The notes under the pieces: model-generated | Databases searched by the model: none | What the model saw: the letters and a program-made list of their open reading frames with translations, nothing else | Told to the model about the DNA's origin: nothing | Shown: positions 1-12,480 of the stretch, one piece after another | Layout of the letters: every line of letters begins with the position of its first letter | How positions within the stretch are numbered: the stretch's first letter is position 1 | Assembly: GCA_028554755.1 (NCBI GenBank) | Contig: JAPTOF010000017.1 | Location: forward strand, 10,811,501 to 10,875,500 | Direction: 5' to 3' | DNA length: 64,000 nucleotides | Source: Cordia subcordata | Lineage: Eukaryota > Streptophyta > Magnoliopsida > Boraginales > Cordiaceae | Translations under genes and position numbers: made by a program

Positions 1-2037
1 GGGTATTTGACTGATTTGAAGAGCATGAAGATCACTAGTGACGCCGAGATTTCGGATATTAAAAAAGCCAGGTTGTTGCTTAGGTCTGTTACCCAGACTA
101 ATCCGAAGCATCCACCGGGGTGGATAGCAGCCGCGAGGTTGGAGGAGGTGGCCGGGAAGATTCAGGTGGCGAGGCAGTTAATTAGCAGAGGGTGCGAGGA
201 GTGTCCGAAGAATGAGGACGTTTGGTTGGAGGCGTGTAGGTTAGCAAGTCCTGATGAGGCTAAGGCAGTGATTGCGAGGGGTGTTAAAGCAATTCCCAAT
301 TCGGTGAAGTTGTGGTTGCAGGCAGCGAAGTTGGAGCACGATGATGCAACCAAGAGTAGGGTGTTGAGGAAGGGGCTCGAGCATATTCCTGATTCGGTTA
401 GGCTTTGGAAGGCTGTTGTCGAGCTTGCTAATGAAGAGGATGCGAGGTTGTTGCTTCAGAGGGCGGTTGAATGCTGTCCACTGCACGTGGAGTTGTGGCT
501 TGCTCTTGCTAGGTTGGAGAGTTATGATAATGCGAAGAAGGTTTTGAATAGGGCAAGGGAGAAACTTCCTAAAGAGCCACTTATTTGGATTACTGCTGCG
601 AAGTTGGAAGAAGCCAATGGGAGTACTGCAATGGTCGGGAAGATTATAGAAAGGGGTATAAGGGCCTTACAGAGAGAAGGTTTGGAGATTGATAGAGAAG
701 CTTGGATGAAGGAGGCTGAGGCTGCCGAACGTGCAGGTTCAGTTGCCACTTGCAAGGCAATAATTAGTAATACTATTGGGATTGGAGTGGAGGAGGAAGA
801 TAGGAAGAGGACTTGGGTTGCCGATGCCGAGGAATGCAAGAAAAGAGGCTCAATTGAGACAGCAAGGGCAATCTATGAGCATGCACTTGCTGTGTTTTTG
901 ACCAAGAAGAGCATATGGCTCAAAGCAGCACAGCTTGAGAAGAGTCACGGAACAAGGGAATCTCTTGATGCATTACTGCGTAGAGCAGTTACGTACATAC
1001 CGCATGCTGAGGTTCTATGGTTAATGGGAGCCAAAGAGAAGTGGCTTGCTGGTGATGTGCCTGCAGCAAGAGCAATTCTCCAAGAAGCATATGCTGCAAT
1101 TCCAAATTCTGAGGAGATTTGGCTGGCTGCATTCAAGCTTGAATTTGAGAACCATGAGCCCGAGAGAGCAAGGATGCTACTTGCAAAAGCAAGAGAAAGG
1201 GGAGGCACAGAGCGTGTATGGATGAAATCTGCGATTGTTGAGAGAGAACTGGGAAATACTGATGAGGAGAGGCAATTACTCGATGAAGGCCTGAAGCGCT
1301 TCCCCTCATTCTTTAAGCTGTGGCTGATGCGTGGGCAACTGGATGAAAGGCTTGGTCATCTGGAGCAAGCAAAAGAAAGGTATGAGTCGGGTTTAAAACA
1401 TTGTCCTCATTGTATCCCCTTGTGGCTGTCACTTGCTAACCTGGAGGAAAAGATATATGGGTTGAGTAAGGCTCGAGCTGTTCTTACTATGGCGAGGAAG
1501 AAGAACCCCCAGAACCCTGAACTTTGGCTTGCTGCTGTCCGGGCAGAGCTTCGACATGGCAACAAGAAGGAAGCAGATGTTATAATGGCAAAGGCATTGC
1601 AGGAATGCCCGAATAGCGGTATTCTCTGGGCTGCTTCAATTGAGATGGCTCCTCGGCCTCAACGAAGATCCAAGAGTTCAGATGCCATCAAAAGATGTGA
1701 TCATGACCCCCATGTCTTTGCTGCTGTGGCTAAATTGTTCTGGCACGATAGAAAGGTTGAAACTGCTAGGAAGTGGTTTAACAGGGCAGTAACACTAGCT
1801 CCAGACATTGGAGATTTTTGGGCATTGTATTACAAATTTGAGCTTCAGCATGGTACTGAGGAGACCCAAAAGGATGTCTTGAACAGATGTACTGCCGCAG
1901 AACCGAAGCACGGTGAGAAATGGCAAGCCATATCAAAAGCTGTGGAGAATTCTCACCAGCCAACAGAGGCTATCTTGAAGAAGGTCGTAGTTGTGTTAGG
2001 AAAAGAAGAGAGTGCTGCTGAGAATAACAGACAGTAG
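1..2037 (+). CDS. STA1: Pre-mRNA splicing factor PRP6/STA1, C-terminal part (gene enters from the left edge)
   Basis: The frame is open from base 1 and ends with TAG at 2035-2037, giving about 678 residues. The visible protein is almost entirely HAT/TPR-like helical repeats, each marked by a W-containing core such as [27 protein letters not shown] and [10 protein letters not shown]. The opening [11 protein letters not shown] and the [20 protein letters not shown] segment near residue 560 are typical of plant PRP6 (STABILIZED1). In the family this protein bridges U5 and U4/U6 snRNPs in the tri-snRNP and acts in the nucleus in splicing. Plant family members are about 1,000 residues long, so the N-terminal PRP1 domain and the first repeats should lie before base 1. 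No intron interrupts the coding sequence here. The leading TTG at base 7 is internal, not a start. The gene converges on the POR gene, with about 1.2 kb between their stop codons. Confidence 0.95.
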   Translation, partial: GYLTDLKSMKITSDAEISDIKKARLLLRSVTQTNPKHPPGWIAAARLEEVAGKIQVARQLISRGCEECPKNEDVWLEACRLASPDEAKAVIARGVKAIPNSVKLWLQAAKLEHDDATKSRVLRKGLEHIPDSVRLWKAVVELANEEDARLLLQRAVECCPLHVELWLALARLESYDNAKKVLNRAREKLPKEPLIWITAAKLEEANGSTAMVGKIIERGIRALQREGLEIDREAWMKEAEAAERAGSVATCKAIISNTIGIGVEEEDRKRTWVADAEECKKRGSIETARAIYEHALAVFLTKKSIWLKAAQLEKSHGTRESLDALLRRAVTYIPHAEVLWLMGAKEKWLAGDVPAARAILQEAYAAIPNSEEIWLAAFKLEFENHEPERARMLLAKARERGGTERVWMKSAIVERELGNTDEERQLLDEGLKRFPSFFKLWLMRGQLDERLGHLEQAKERYESGLKHCPHCIPLWLSLANLEEKIYGLSKARAVLTMARKKNPQNPELWLAAVRAELRHGNKKEADVIMAKALQECPNSGILWAASIEMAPRPQRRSKSSDAIKRCDHDPHVFAAVAKLFWHDRKVETARKWFNRAVTLAPDIGDFWALYYKFELQHGTEETQKDVLNRCTAAEPKHGEKWQAISKAVENSHQPTEAILKKVVVVLGKEESAAENNRQ

Positions 2038-3255
2038 TTTGCTGTGTGTGTTCACTCAGCTTTCTTTCTAATTGTATTCTAGTAGTATGCTTATGCATTT
2101 CCTTTTTTTTTTTTTTGTACATCTGCTGTACTCAACCAATGCGATATGTTTCTGCTTCCCTAAATTCAGTTTCAGAGCCTAATGTGATTTCTGGAATTGC
2201 TGTTCATTAGTTCTTCCTCAGATCTAATGTCTTGAACGGTTCGCATAGACTGTCTGGTGATATCTTAATGCTAGAATGAGGGCGCGAAAACATTGCTAGC
2301 CCATGATTGTAGGAACAGTTTCATTGTTGTTGATGTTTTACTTTTTGGGGCTAAATTAAGAGCCTTCTTGGTTCTGCTTATTTTGCAGCTTATAAGCTCT
2401 TAGAAAAAAAGTATCCCCTCACATGTTTTATAGTATTTGCAACTTATAAGCCCCAAATAAGCTTAGCCAAACATGCTGTAAGACTTGTGAATGATGTCAT
2501 TTGTTCTTATTTCATTCTGTTCTCTTCTCGTTAAATTTGATGCTATATCTGTTTCCAAGTTCATTATATACCCCGTTCTTTCAATGTGAGCTGCATTCTG
2601 TCTGCTATAGTGCAAGCAGTAAAAAATTCAGGAGGATAACAATAATTTTCTGAACTCGTAGGTTTTGAATCTTTAAAGTTGGGGATGCAGGTAAGGTCAA
2701 TTTCATCTTGTGTAAACTGATGCTGTAATTATAATATAATGATTTGAATAGCTCGCTACAATCACTGTTATGAAGCGGGAGGCTGACGCGTGAGAATTTA
2801 GCAAGAAAACATTATAAATAAACTCGGGTAATCACGCCTTTGGTGAAGCGTCATGGTGTTGAAAGTGCTGGGATAGATGGTATTCCTGGAGTGATTTTTG
2901 AAAAGGATTGAATTGCAGTAACTTTGTCGCTGGCTGTACAATGATCAGCTATTTTGATTTCCAATAGCAGTAGCTTAGTGTATAAAAGGAATGGTTCTAG
3001 GTGTGGCATAAATGAATTATGCTCTGGAAAAATAGTGGACTTTTAGCCTCACCAGAGATCAGATTAAAATTTTACGAGTCATGTCTGATTAGCAAAGGTT
3101 GCTGTCACTGTAGAATGGGTTTACTATTGTTTCATCACAAAACCTTTTGGTGCTTACAGGCGAGTTCTGAATGGTTTAACTATGTTTCTCAAGAGTGGAT
3201 TGCTCGTGACTAGACAATGGCCAATCCAATTTTTCAGATTGTGCTCAGTTCTTAT
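2038..3255. other. Convergent intergenic region between STA1 and POR
   Basis: This stretch lies between two stop codons facing each other and should hold both 3' UTRs. A T-rich run at 2101-2116 follows the STA1 stop closely. No reading frame here resembles a protein. The only structured item I found is a small inverted-repeat element at 2357-2481, listed separately. Confidence 0.6.
2357..2481. repeat. Small MITE-like inverted repeat
   Basis: The left end (AGCCTTCTTGGTTCTGCTTA, then GCTTATAAG) is matched in reverse complement by the right end (CTTATAAGCCCCAAATAAGC, then GCCAAACATGCTG). TAAG(A) occurs on both sides and may be the target duplication. There is no coding capacity. It sits in the likely 3' UTR or downstream region of STA1. 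Confidence 0.45.
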
Positions 3256-5492
3256 CTAAGCCAATCCAACCAGCTTCTCACTCACTTCCCACACTTTACG
3301 TGCCTTCTGTGTGTCGCTGGCTTCTTTTGAGAGCTGGTTCTCAAACGAGGAGGAGTTCTTGTTCCAGCTCCAGTATACTCCGGATTTTGATAGGCTTCCA
3401 TCACATACTACCTGGATTAGTGATACTTGTCAAATCTATATACCCAGAAAAGTCACTACAGAAAAGAGACGCATGAAAAAGATTGCCCTCTGCCAATTTT
3501 GACTGACCTGTGCAAGTCTATTGCCAGCTTCTTCTTCGGAGACATAACCTTTAGTGATGTACTTCTGGAAAGGGGGGAAGAGAAGCCTGAACAGGGGAAT
3601 GTGCTCCCGGAACAAGCCTGTTTCGGCTATGCAACCTGGGTAGAGGGAAGCAAAAGTGATGCCTGTCTCCTCATGGTACCGCCGGTGGAATTCTTGCATC
3701 GTCAGCATGTTGCAGACTTTGCTGTCCTTGTAGGCCTTGGCGCCATCAAATTCACCACCATCTATCATGGCCGAGGTGTTCAATCCATTCAAGCCTCCTG
3801 CAAGGCCCCTCAGATCCCCCAAGTTGGCCTTTGGTGGCACATTTCCTGCCAAGGTGTTTGTGTTTCCTGATACAGAGAAGTCCAAATCAGATTGTTTGAA
3901 TATACAATTCAAATATTTTTTTTTCCAGGTAAGACAAGTAAATTATTAATCGAAAGCAACGCTCAGATGGAAGATATGGAGTAGAACCCGTGATGGAGCC
4001 CACAATAATGAGCCGCCTCTGTGGGTAGTCCGATTGCTTCAGGTCATCGAGCAGCAAGCGTGCAAGGAGGAAATGTCCTAGATGGTTCGTGCCAACACTA
4101 AGCTCAAACCCTTCAACAGTGAAAGTCGGCTCTTTTGCAGTTGGCAAGTACACTGCAGCATTGCACACCAGTGCATCCAGTGGCCTTCCTGAACGTCGGA
4201 AGGTGTCTACAAATTGGCGGACACTATCAAGAGAAGCAAGGTCGAGATGCATAACCGTATAGTTTTCTTTTGCAATGCCAGCTTTCTTAGCTGCTTTCTC
4301 AGCCTTGAGGAAGTTTCTGCAGGCCATGATTATATGCCATTTTCCTGTTTCAGCTAGAGCCCTTGCTGTGGCTAAACCTAATCCAGAGGATGCTCCGGTG
4401 ATTATTACGTTGCCTTTTCGAAGAGTTTTCTTCTCTTCTGTTGCAGCTTGGTTGATTCCTGGCATTGTGGTAGCCGTTTGAGCTCTAATTGGTCCAACCG
4501 CGTGTTCCCTTTCCTGGCAGGTGAAGACATGTAATTCACAAATTTCTGCTCATAGAAGGGCAAATGGAAGCTTCATAAAACTGAAGAAAATGTTTTCATG
4601 ACAAAGATTCCTGAGAATAACATTTAGCATGACTGAAGAATCCTTGAGATAAGCATTTCTGTATAGCTACTGAAAATGAACGCAGTCAAGAAATTGCCTC
4701 CTAATGATATATCTTATTCTTCTCTCCTTCCGCTGCATGTTTACGTGCGTGTGTGTGTGTCTGGGGGGAGGGGGTCTGCTTGAAAGAAAAAGACTCTTCA
4801 GATTGCTGAAACAAGCTTTGTTTTTGCACAAAAAGACTTAACCATGATGCAAGAAATTGCGTTTTGAAGCTTATGATCCTATGTATCAAAACTCAGAGGG
4901 GAATTCTCCAGTGACAAAGGGAATTTGCTGGTTTTAAATGAAGGAGATTTGAGATCCAGTACAACTGGAAGTATCAGATGATCAGATGACACCCCTTTAT
5001 AATAACTTGTGTTTACTTGAACTAATTAAGGCTTCAGTACCATGTTAAATGAAGAAAATGTTGCCATTTACCTTTAACTAAGATAGTTTTAACAAGTCAT
5101 GTTTCTTCAGCTAATGTCTTCCCAGAGAAGGGATGATGAAATCACTCAGTATGCTAGCTTTTCTCACTCAATTGACATGTTTTGATCTCCAGATGATATT
5201 TACACAATGACTAATTAGAAAGAAAGCCAATGGTAAAATGTTACCTTCTTCCATGTGAAAGAGTGGGATTCAGCTTTAACATTGTTTGACAATGCTATTC
5301 CAAATACAGTTGTCTCCTTGAGACCACCATTTGACTTGCCCTGTGAACATACAACCATTTCAGAAGTTAATTAAATATTTAATTATGTAGATTTAACCGT
5401 TATAACGTTACAAAAGAAATTTAACGATTGTGACTTACCTCTTTGTGGATTGAGAGAGCAGAGGGAAGTACAGAAGCTCCCTGTAGAGCCAT
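3256..5492 (-). CDS. POR: Light-dependent NADPH:protochlorophyllide oxidoreductase, PORC-like, five exons
   Basis: Exons on the minus strand are 5492-5439, 5340-5245, 4513-3988, 3866-3508 and 3411-3256. They total 1,191 nt and join in frame to 396 residues plus TAG, close to the roughly 400 usual for the family. The enzyme reduces protochlorophyllide to chlorophyllide in plastids using light and NADPH. Residues 1 to about 65 are a Ser/Thr-rich, acid-poor transit peptide split over exons 1 to 3. The Rossmann motif TGASSGLG is at 89-96, NAAVY follows, and the catalytic pair YKDSK is at Y271/K275 with the conserved Cys at 277. The C-terminus [13 protein letters not shown] is diagnostic. Features such as [14 protein letters not shown] and [14 protein letters not shown] look more like the C isoform than A/B. 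Splice sites are GT-AG, but the intron 3 donor (GTTCTA) is weak. The usual CIATTGLFR reads CIAETGLFR here. The exon model is my own reconstruction from family similarity. Confidence 0.93.
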
Positions 5493-5720
5493 ATAAAATC
5501 ACTCAAAGAGCACCACCCTTGCCTTTTCGGTGAAACTTGTATGTCTTATGTTTAGTTTAGTGTGTACCTCAAGACAGAAACATATTGGTTTTTCTTTAGG
5601 GTGGGGGGGGGGTTGGAATATCTAGTCAAGTCACAATAGAGAAGGATAAGATGGGGATGGGTTAATGATGAAGGTGCCACATCAAATGTTCAATGGCCAA
5701 TTATAGCTCAGGTCTTGGAT
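5493..5720 (-). promoter_or_regulatory. Likely 5' leader and proximal promoter of POR
   Basis: This is the DNA directly upstream of the POR ATG (5492-5490). On the gene strand it contains CCAAT within AACCAATATG (about 5580-5590). Farther up lie CTTATCC (5643-5649), the complement of an I-box-like GATAAG, and AGATATTCC, which resembles a clock or CCA1-type site. These motifs are common in light-regulated plant promoters, but such short words also occur by chance and I see no clear TATA box. A G-run is present at about 5603-5611. Confidence 0.35.
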
Positions 5721-8700
5721 TCTAATTGATATTTCTGGTGTTTCTTGTTTATCTTTTTGTGTTGTATGGGCTACTGGGTGGGGAGAGAACCATGTGGGTT
5801 TGTGATGGTGTTTGTGGGCCGGGTCTCAGAGGCATGGTCCGTGTTCAGTGTCATCACATGGGTTGGTGATATGGGTGATCTTGACCATTATGTGTTGCTC
5901 AAAAGCTTGGTGTTGACTTGGTGTGCGAAAAATCACTAGTGTTGACACCTTTTCTGAAAGCCCAAAATATTGTAGGTTCGATTTGGGCTAACTGTGAGAT
6001 TTCAACTGTTAAATTATAAAAATTTTTAATAGTAAAATTTTGGATAAAATATTGTTGAATAAAAGGCGTTTATTGCTTGTCTTTGTAGTATAGGATTTGA
6101 GCTTTTTATTGTTTTAAGTATAATATTGGGCTTTCAGAAATATAGCAGTATTTTTGAGGAAAAATGAAGAAAAATAATTTTTATTGTGATGTAAAAATAA
6201 CTTTTTCAAAGTCTTTTTGAGAGCTTTTGCTTTTTAATTTTGAACCTTTTTTTAATTTTGAATTTTATGTAAAAGCTCTTGTAACAATGGATCAAACAAA
6301 TTAGTTTAACTTTTGAACTCCCATAAAATATTTTTCAGTATTTAACAGTTGGGTTAGATAGACTTTAAGTGGATTAAAATCCAAATCATAGGTGATATGA
6401 GCGCAGAGATCAGTATCTGATAATTTAGCATTATCAATAACTAATACCAAAAAAAACGAGAATAAAATATCTTGATGATCTTTCTTTATCACATTCTCGA
6501 ATTTTAAAAACACATGGCAGTTTATAAGTGATTCCTATATATATATTTCGAGAATTAGCACTTGCCACATTTAATTGAAAATTTTCGACGTATATACTGA
6601 AATAGGATACATAAGACCCGTCAACTTCAATTTTTCCTTTCGGGCCATTTGAAACTCGAATAATACCTCTCTCTCCCTTTTCTTTTGTCCCCACCCCTTT
6701 AGCCAATTATCGTGTTCTTTGAGATCCGAATTCACAATATCACTTCAGAGATGTAAATTCAATTATTAAATTACTCTTTGAACTCTAACTTAATGATTTT
6801 TTTTTTATGATCTTGTGATATTATAATATTATGAAAGAATTTTAGTCTCTCGTGATTTACTAAATATATTTGTATTCTTGGAACAAAATTTTTTAAAGCA
6901 CATGTTCCAATTCGATTCTTTTTCCGAGAATATTGAAGTTCAATTCGTTTAGTAGAATATTAGGTTAGGTAACTCCTTTACAAATATATCAATTCTGAAT
7001 GTTTCGAGTTTCGAAAAGCTGAAATTGATATTTGACTTCTAATACTTCTGTAATGGACAGACGTCACTAGCTTTGTTAGATTATTCTAGCATCATAATGT
7101 TAGATTTTCTTATAACTAAGTTCATTTTCTTATTATGTGCATAATGCATACATAACTTCAATTGATGATTTTTTCTTCTGTGTATGTCAAACTTAGTTGG
7201 TGAAACACGACTACTAAAAAATTCAGTAGAGCCTAACCTTCAACCTTGTAAATTCACAAGTCTGGTGATATGTTTTGATATATATAGCGGTTCAATTAGA
7301 AAAAGAACTTCAATGAGATTCGAATCTAAATATTTTTTGAGAACAATAGCTTTAATGACTTTAGTGCGAACGTGAGTATTTATATAATTTAAATTAGATT
7401 TTGAGTACCAGTGAACCAATAAAATATCGAAGTACCACTGATTTAGATATTCATGTAAGGAATATCTGCTCAAGAATTCAAATACAAAAATATTTGGTTT
7501 ACGTGACATTCTTGATAACAATAGTGAAAGTGGCTCATGGTAATGACAAAACTTTAGCTACTAGATTTGCTTAAAGGAAGACTTTGATTTTGTCTTTAGT
7601 ATGTGTCTAATTATGTAGTCTAAGTACGTATTAAAATAGGGAACTAATTAATCTGATGTAGACATTTTCAGACCCCGAAGGATTAAGAAGCGTGTTTTTG
7701 TCTTTGAGTATTGTTATATATTACTAGTTGTTTATTATTTTAAATATCGTGCGAAAGAGAAAAATGAAAACGTAATATAAATTATTATTATTATTTTTAA
7801 TTAAAACATTTGGGCCGGTGAGAGATAATAATTTAATTCAGCTACTTTGACATTTGAAATTAAATCGATTTGTTGGTAATGAGTGGATCAATCTTTGTAA
7901 TGGAGTGCTTTAAAGGGTTAATTAGATTTGTGTGTCAAAACATAGTAGCGTAAGTAGGTAAAGTGTCGGCTGATATGACCGTTGAAAATGACGTTAAAAG
8001 AGTTGAAAATTTAACCTTTTTCTGCACGTGAAGCATATAATTATTGAATGTAGTGTAAATAAAATCAAAAGCACCTCTAACCAAAATACATCTTAGTTAT
8101 AGTGTTATGAATTTATAAAATGAGTGTTGATTGATTCTTTGCTTTCAAAAGTTTTCTATTTTAATTTCACTTTAATATTATTTGCTTTTTATTTTTTTGA
8201 ATTTTCTTTCTAACGATGCTCCCCATTTTAACTAGCACTTTATTTTGATAACTTTTTTTTTATCCTTTAATGGTGGAGAATAACTGTGCTCCTATGATTG
8301 ATAATGTTGCAACATTGCATTTTTCAACTTTGATTCGACGTTTTCTCGATGACTATATCATTTTCTTTTTCAATTTGGAACAGATATTCAAATAGGGAAA
8401 CAAATTGGGCTCTCTAAATTTGGAAAGCTAAATCAGAAAATCGAAACTTTAATTAGGAGCTCTCAATTCTAAGTTTTTTTTTGAGTTGGGTATCCTTGAG
8501 TTATATTGAATTTGAAACTAATCCTTGTTGATTGAACATAGTGAATAAAAAGTCTTCACAACATATCCACTTTTCAAAATTCAAACTTGTGTTATTCTCC
8601 TTACAAAGGACGAGGCCACTACTACAACTAACAATTTGTTAATAGCTCTTTTGGGAAGGCTCTTTGAGTTAATAGTTTTCTTTTATTTATTTCCCTCTTA

Positions 8701-10319
8701 AGATGAGGTTTAATTTAGAGTGAACGAAAAAAACGATTTGACATAATAAATAGAAAAGTGTAACATCTATTTGTTTTTACTTGTTATAGAGATTATATAA
8801 ACACTAGAGCTTTTACAAATTAGACTATCCAGGATATTTCAAACTATTGAAAAAATATATATATTCACCCTGTTGACTGCCGAATATTTTGAAGATGAAA
8901 ACTTGTCCTGAAATATCTATTATACTTGCCCAATAAATATCCTTTCTTTGTCCTGGCTAGAACCATATTTAAGAAGCTTGTAATACAGGCAACGTGGGGG
9001 GAAAAGATTTTCAAGTTGCAATTGATGAAGACACGCGTGAAACTCACACACCATCCCTCTTATCGGGTCGCTTCGAGCACCCAATTTCAAACATTTCCTG
9101 GAACATCGTTATTAATCAAACCGCTACAATTATTATGTATGCAAAAGAAAAGTAGCAGACCAGGAGCCGCACCATGACATCAAATGTTCTTGGCGTGGTT
9201 TTGTTTTTCCTGCAGAATCAGACTGAAATTGTGACATCTCAAGCCATGCGGACCATTTGCCTAACCCCCTTCAACCTTAAGATTGAGATATTTCAAATTT
9301 TTATATTGCATATATAATTGTTTAGCCATATCTTTTTCTCATCATACAACTATGAAGCTGTGATTGACAAACGCAGATGAACTCATGGGCCGGCCATTGC
9401 GGCCCCCACCTTTACATGCCACCATTTTTGTCAATTATCTAAGCTTGGAGGATTAAGAATGCCTTAAGTATTAATTAACTAGGAAACCGCATGATAATGT
9501 TGTGTTTGGTCTCCTTAAAATGTTATTTTATTTCTTTAGATTTGATGGGTGTTTAACTTTAATGAAGAGATGCCCTACTCAAGAAGTATCACACAGTAGA
9601 GGGAAAAGAAGAAAGAGAATAACATAACTAGTTGTATTTGAAGTTTTCTAAGTCAAATTCTAAAAAAATAGATGAAAAAGTCTTAAAAATAGTTCTTGGT
9701 AGGTTACCTATCTTGATAATGGTAGAGGCTAATATGGTACGTTATTTAATCGAAGTCTTTAATTGATAACAGTACATTACTCGAATTTTACATTTTAGAC
9801 GGTATTTTATATAATTTTATGCTACAAGTTTCACGCGTAAACGAAACTTAGAAAAGAATAAATAACACTACATAGGTATGATAGCGTGGAGCTATTGGAC
9901 TCTGGCAGATTAAATCATGATGACCATTTCTGGTCCGTCTTTCTGATTAAGAAAAGATCAATCTGGAGCAGTGGAGTAGCTTTATTTTAGGTCACTACCT
10001 CTGCAATCAGTTATCAGAAAAAGATTTTTTTTTAAAAAAAATAGAATACTATAAATGCTAATGCTTTAATTAGGTTGTACCTGAAGAGATGATGTACAAA
10101 ACTATTTTTGTAGCCAAAAATCTAACAATATTTGAGATTTTTGGCAGCAAGTGAATCTAGTTGTGGTTCTGCATGGCAGGAATTTTTCTTTTCTTTAGAA
10201 CGGGATGCCGAAATAAATCCTAAATAGACGTCTAAAGTTCTTTGCGTACAAGATCAGATTGCATAACAAGAGTTTCGTGCAAGACGACTAAATAATTGCA
10301 TGATTTGGTGAACCGTTGG
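5721..10319. other. AT-rich intergenic DNA, no gene recognised
   Basis: About 4.6 kb without a recognisable protein or RNA gene. Short open frames here (for example around 6434-6706 and 8926-9177) are low-complexity or lack any family resemblance. One MITE-like segment (about 6034-6262) is listed separately. The final part may include distal control DNA for the flanking genes, which cannot be judged by eye. Confidence 0.5.
6034..6262. repeat. MITE-like segment, family shared with about 21310-21615 and 35690-36000
   Basis: The order of short blocks is shared with two other places: a TATTGTTGAAT-like start, TTTTGAGGAAAAA followed by TGAA and AAAATAA-type stretches, then CTTTT-GAAAAG and AAATTTTGA(G)C blocks. 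The 21310 copy has TIR-like ends (GGTCTGTTTGGCTTA against TAGGTCAAACAAACTC). The element has no coding capacity. Similarity is seen by eye only and boundaries are approximate. Confidence 0.35.
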
Positions 10320-11079
10320 GAGTTAGCTTTCACAGATATTGGACATAGAATGTAAGATTGTAAGATAAATACAGCAACCTGAAGACAAAGTTATCATTAT
10401 CAAGGATAACATTACATAGTGTTGCAATAGTCTGATCATAACAAAGACACAAAAATGTACAAATCTGCCATGATATAATATATAATAGAGCCCCATCCCC
10501 GCAGAACACAAAAAACAAATGTCGCGATGGATAGACTGATCAAGAAGGAGAACTACAAAATATGCTCTCCGTCTGAATGGCTACTAAAAAGTTACAGAAT
10601 GCATGACAATAAGAACACACACAAGCTGATATGCTGCTACCATGAAGCAAACCTATGTTCTAGTGCTACAACTAACACCTAAGTAAAATATACTCCTAAG
10701 CTCGAAGTATGAGTTTAGATGCTGAATGAGAAGCATGAGAGAAAAGCCTCAAATAAGCAGCTTTTCTGCAGCTTTGGATGACATAATCCAGTGACCGAAT
10801 GAAGGTATGAAAAGCCAAATTGACCATGATGGAGAGTGACAAAGCTCTCCAAAATGGAATCTGAAGCGAATCAGAGAGGTTGTTCAATGAAATATTGACA
10901 ACCGTCTAAAAGTGATAGGAAAAGAAAATATGAGTGCGTTTGTGGGGATGGGAAAACTAACTACTCTGTGGCAAATAAAAATCGAACGAAAAGTGAAGTG
11001 ATAAGGGGAAAAGGGGGGGGGGGGGTGGTTGGTGGTGAATGTTGGGTATCTAAAATGCAGCATTTTTTGAATGAAGAAT
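10320..11079 (-). other. Downstream region of the ERF gene, probable 3' UTR plus flank
   Basis: This lies just past the ERF stop codon on the minus strand. It includes a G-homopolymer at about 11013-11024 next to GGTGGTTGGTGG. A 63-codon frame at 10696-10887 (-) reads as a moderately ordered basic peptide (SLDYVIQSCRKAAYLRLF). I do not recognise it, and I regard it as chance unless transcripts say otherwise. Confidence 0.4.
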
Positions 11080-12480
11080 TTAATGTTCATCCTTCCAAGG
11101 GAAAGGTCTCATGGGACAAGAAGGGCCTGCATTATTCTCCTGCTGCTTCTGAGGATCGTCTCCAGAAGTGTTCTCTTGGTGCACATTGCTGAAAGGAAGA
11201 TTAGGAGGCAACATAAGGCTATTGGTAGTGTCCAAATCATCCCAAACTGGACTACCCGGTCCCCAACCGGCCGGTATCGCGTTAAACCAAGCCTCAGCCA
11301 TTTCGCCCCACGCCAATTCGGATGGCTGTGAAGCAGCACCTTCAACAGCGCCAGAAGCTTCCATGTTGGTCTGAACCTCATCACTCACCGTCACCCCACT
11401 GGAGGACCCCAATCCTGAGCTCTCCTGATCAGGATTTTCAGCTTCACGTGGGGGGGTTTGTGATGCTTCTGCCAACTCCTCTTTTGGTGCCTGCAGGCCT
11501 AGCCCTTGTGCAGCTTCCGGATTTTGCTTCGCGTCCTGGCTCAGTACTATATTTTCTTGAGACAAAGATGAACTTGGTGTTTCTGATGCTGGTTTGTCTT
11601 TACCGAGGAAAAGCTCGGGGAAATTGAGCCTGGCGTTCTCTCCCCTCAACTTGTAGGCTTCGCGATCATAGGCCAAGGCTGCTTCTTCAGCGGTGTCAAA
11701 AGTCCCCAGCCATAAGCGAGTCCTGTTTCGAGGGAGGCGAATCTCAGCTACCCATTTCCCCCAATGTCTCTGTCTGACTCCTCTGTAGAGCTTTGTAGCC
11801 GTGATGGGTGGCATTTGTGGCCTAAACCAGCTTCTGGGATCTTGTCCCAACCTGTTCATCATCATCATTCTTCCTCTTGGGCTCAAATTCAACGCATCGC
11901 TCCAGTATTGCAATAATTGCTGCTGTTGATGCCCCGACACTGTTGCATCCCCTGCAAAATATGGGGGGAATGCATATGCATAGCCCTGGTTGATTTGTTG
12001 TTGTTGTTGTTGGGGTGCAAATGAAATCATTTGCTGCTGATTCTGATACGGTGGACGAAACAGAGGAATCGTATTCGACCTCAGTTGCAGCTGCAAACTT
12101 TCCATGGTTTGTTGGCTACCATCGTATGCAAAAGGAAACACAAGCCTAGAAGAGGAGGAGGAAGGTGTTGAAGAAGCAGAAGGAGAAGGAAAAGCTACTG
12201 ATGATGAAGACGAACAACTTATAGGAATGGAGAAAGAAGGCTGCTGCTGAGCTAAAGATGAAGCAGAGGATTGAAAGGAGTCTTGGCGTTCAGGGCTTCT
12301 GATCTTCTTGAAAGGTCTATTGGACATGGAGGCATCACCAAAAACTGGCCTCCATTGTTGCCTCTCAAGGCTAGCAATATCAAAGTCCTTGCCTTGATCT
12401 CTCTCCCAATCCATCTGCCCCATTTCATGTGATTCTTCCATAGCTTTCTTTGATTTTCCAGTATTCTTGGCTGCGGCCAT
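11080..12480 (-). CDS. AP2/ERF transcription factor, RAP2.4/ERF053-like (DREB A-6 type)
   Basis: A single 466-codon exon. I chose the ATG at 12480-12478 ([12 protein letters not shown]); the frame is open 15 codons further up but only from a TTG. One AP2 domain lies at about residues 231-288, with [19 protein letters not shown], the [12 protein letters not shown] core and a LNFPE end. A single domain with the V and E/L positions of DREB-type factors fits the A-6 group around RAP2.4/ERF053. The N-terminal block [23 protein letters not shown] matches conserved text of that subgroup, and KKIR could serve as a nuclear signal. The rest is Ser-, Gln- and Pro-rich (residues about 60-210) and acidic near the C-terminus, as expected of activation regions. 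Such factors bind GCC- or DRE-type elements and respond to light, drought or cold in model plants; this is family knowledge and not shown here. Confidence 0.92.
   Translation of the reverse strand: MAAAKNTGKSKKAMEESHEMGQMDWERDQGKDFDIASLERQQWRPVFGDASMSNRPFKKIRSPERQDSFQSSASSLAQQQPSFSIPISCSSSSSVAFPSPSASSTPSSSSSRLVFPFAYDGSQQTMESLQLQLRSNTIPLFRPPYQNQQQMISFAPQQQQQQINQGYAYAFPPYFAGDATVSGHQQQQLLQYWSDALNLSPRGRMMMMNRLGQDPRSWFRPQMPPITATKLYRGVRQRHWGKWVAEIRLPRNRTRLWLGTFDTAEEAALAYDREAYKLRGENARLNFPELFLGKDKPASETPSSSLSQENIVLSQDAKQNPEAAQGLGLQAPKEELAEASQTPPREAENPDQESSGLGSSSGVTVSDEVQTNMEASGAVEGAASQPSELAWGEMAEAWFNAIPAGWGPGSPVWDDLDTTNSLMLPPNLPFSNVHQENTSGDDPQKQQENNAGPSCPMRPFPWKDEH

Noticed and set aside
3436..3912. 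POR frame read through both introns as separate short proteins
   Set aside because: Joining at GT-AG sites gives one continuous 396-residue POR; the extra residues are intron translation.
10696..10887. 63-codon minus-strand frame downstream of the ERF gene as a gene
   Set aside because: No family resemblance and it lies within the probable 3' UTR; left as a note only.
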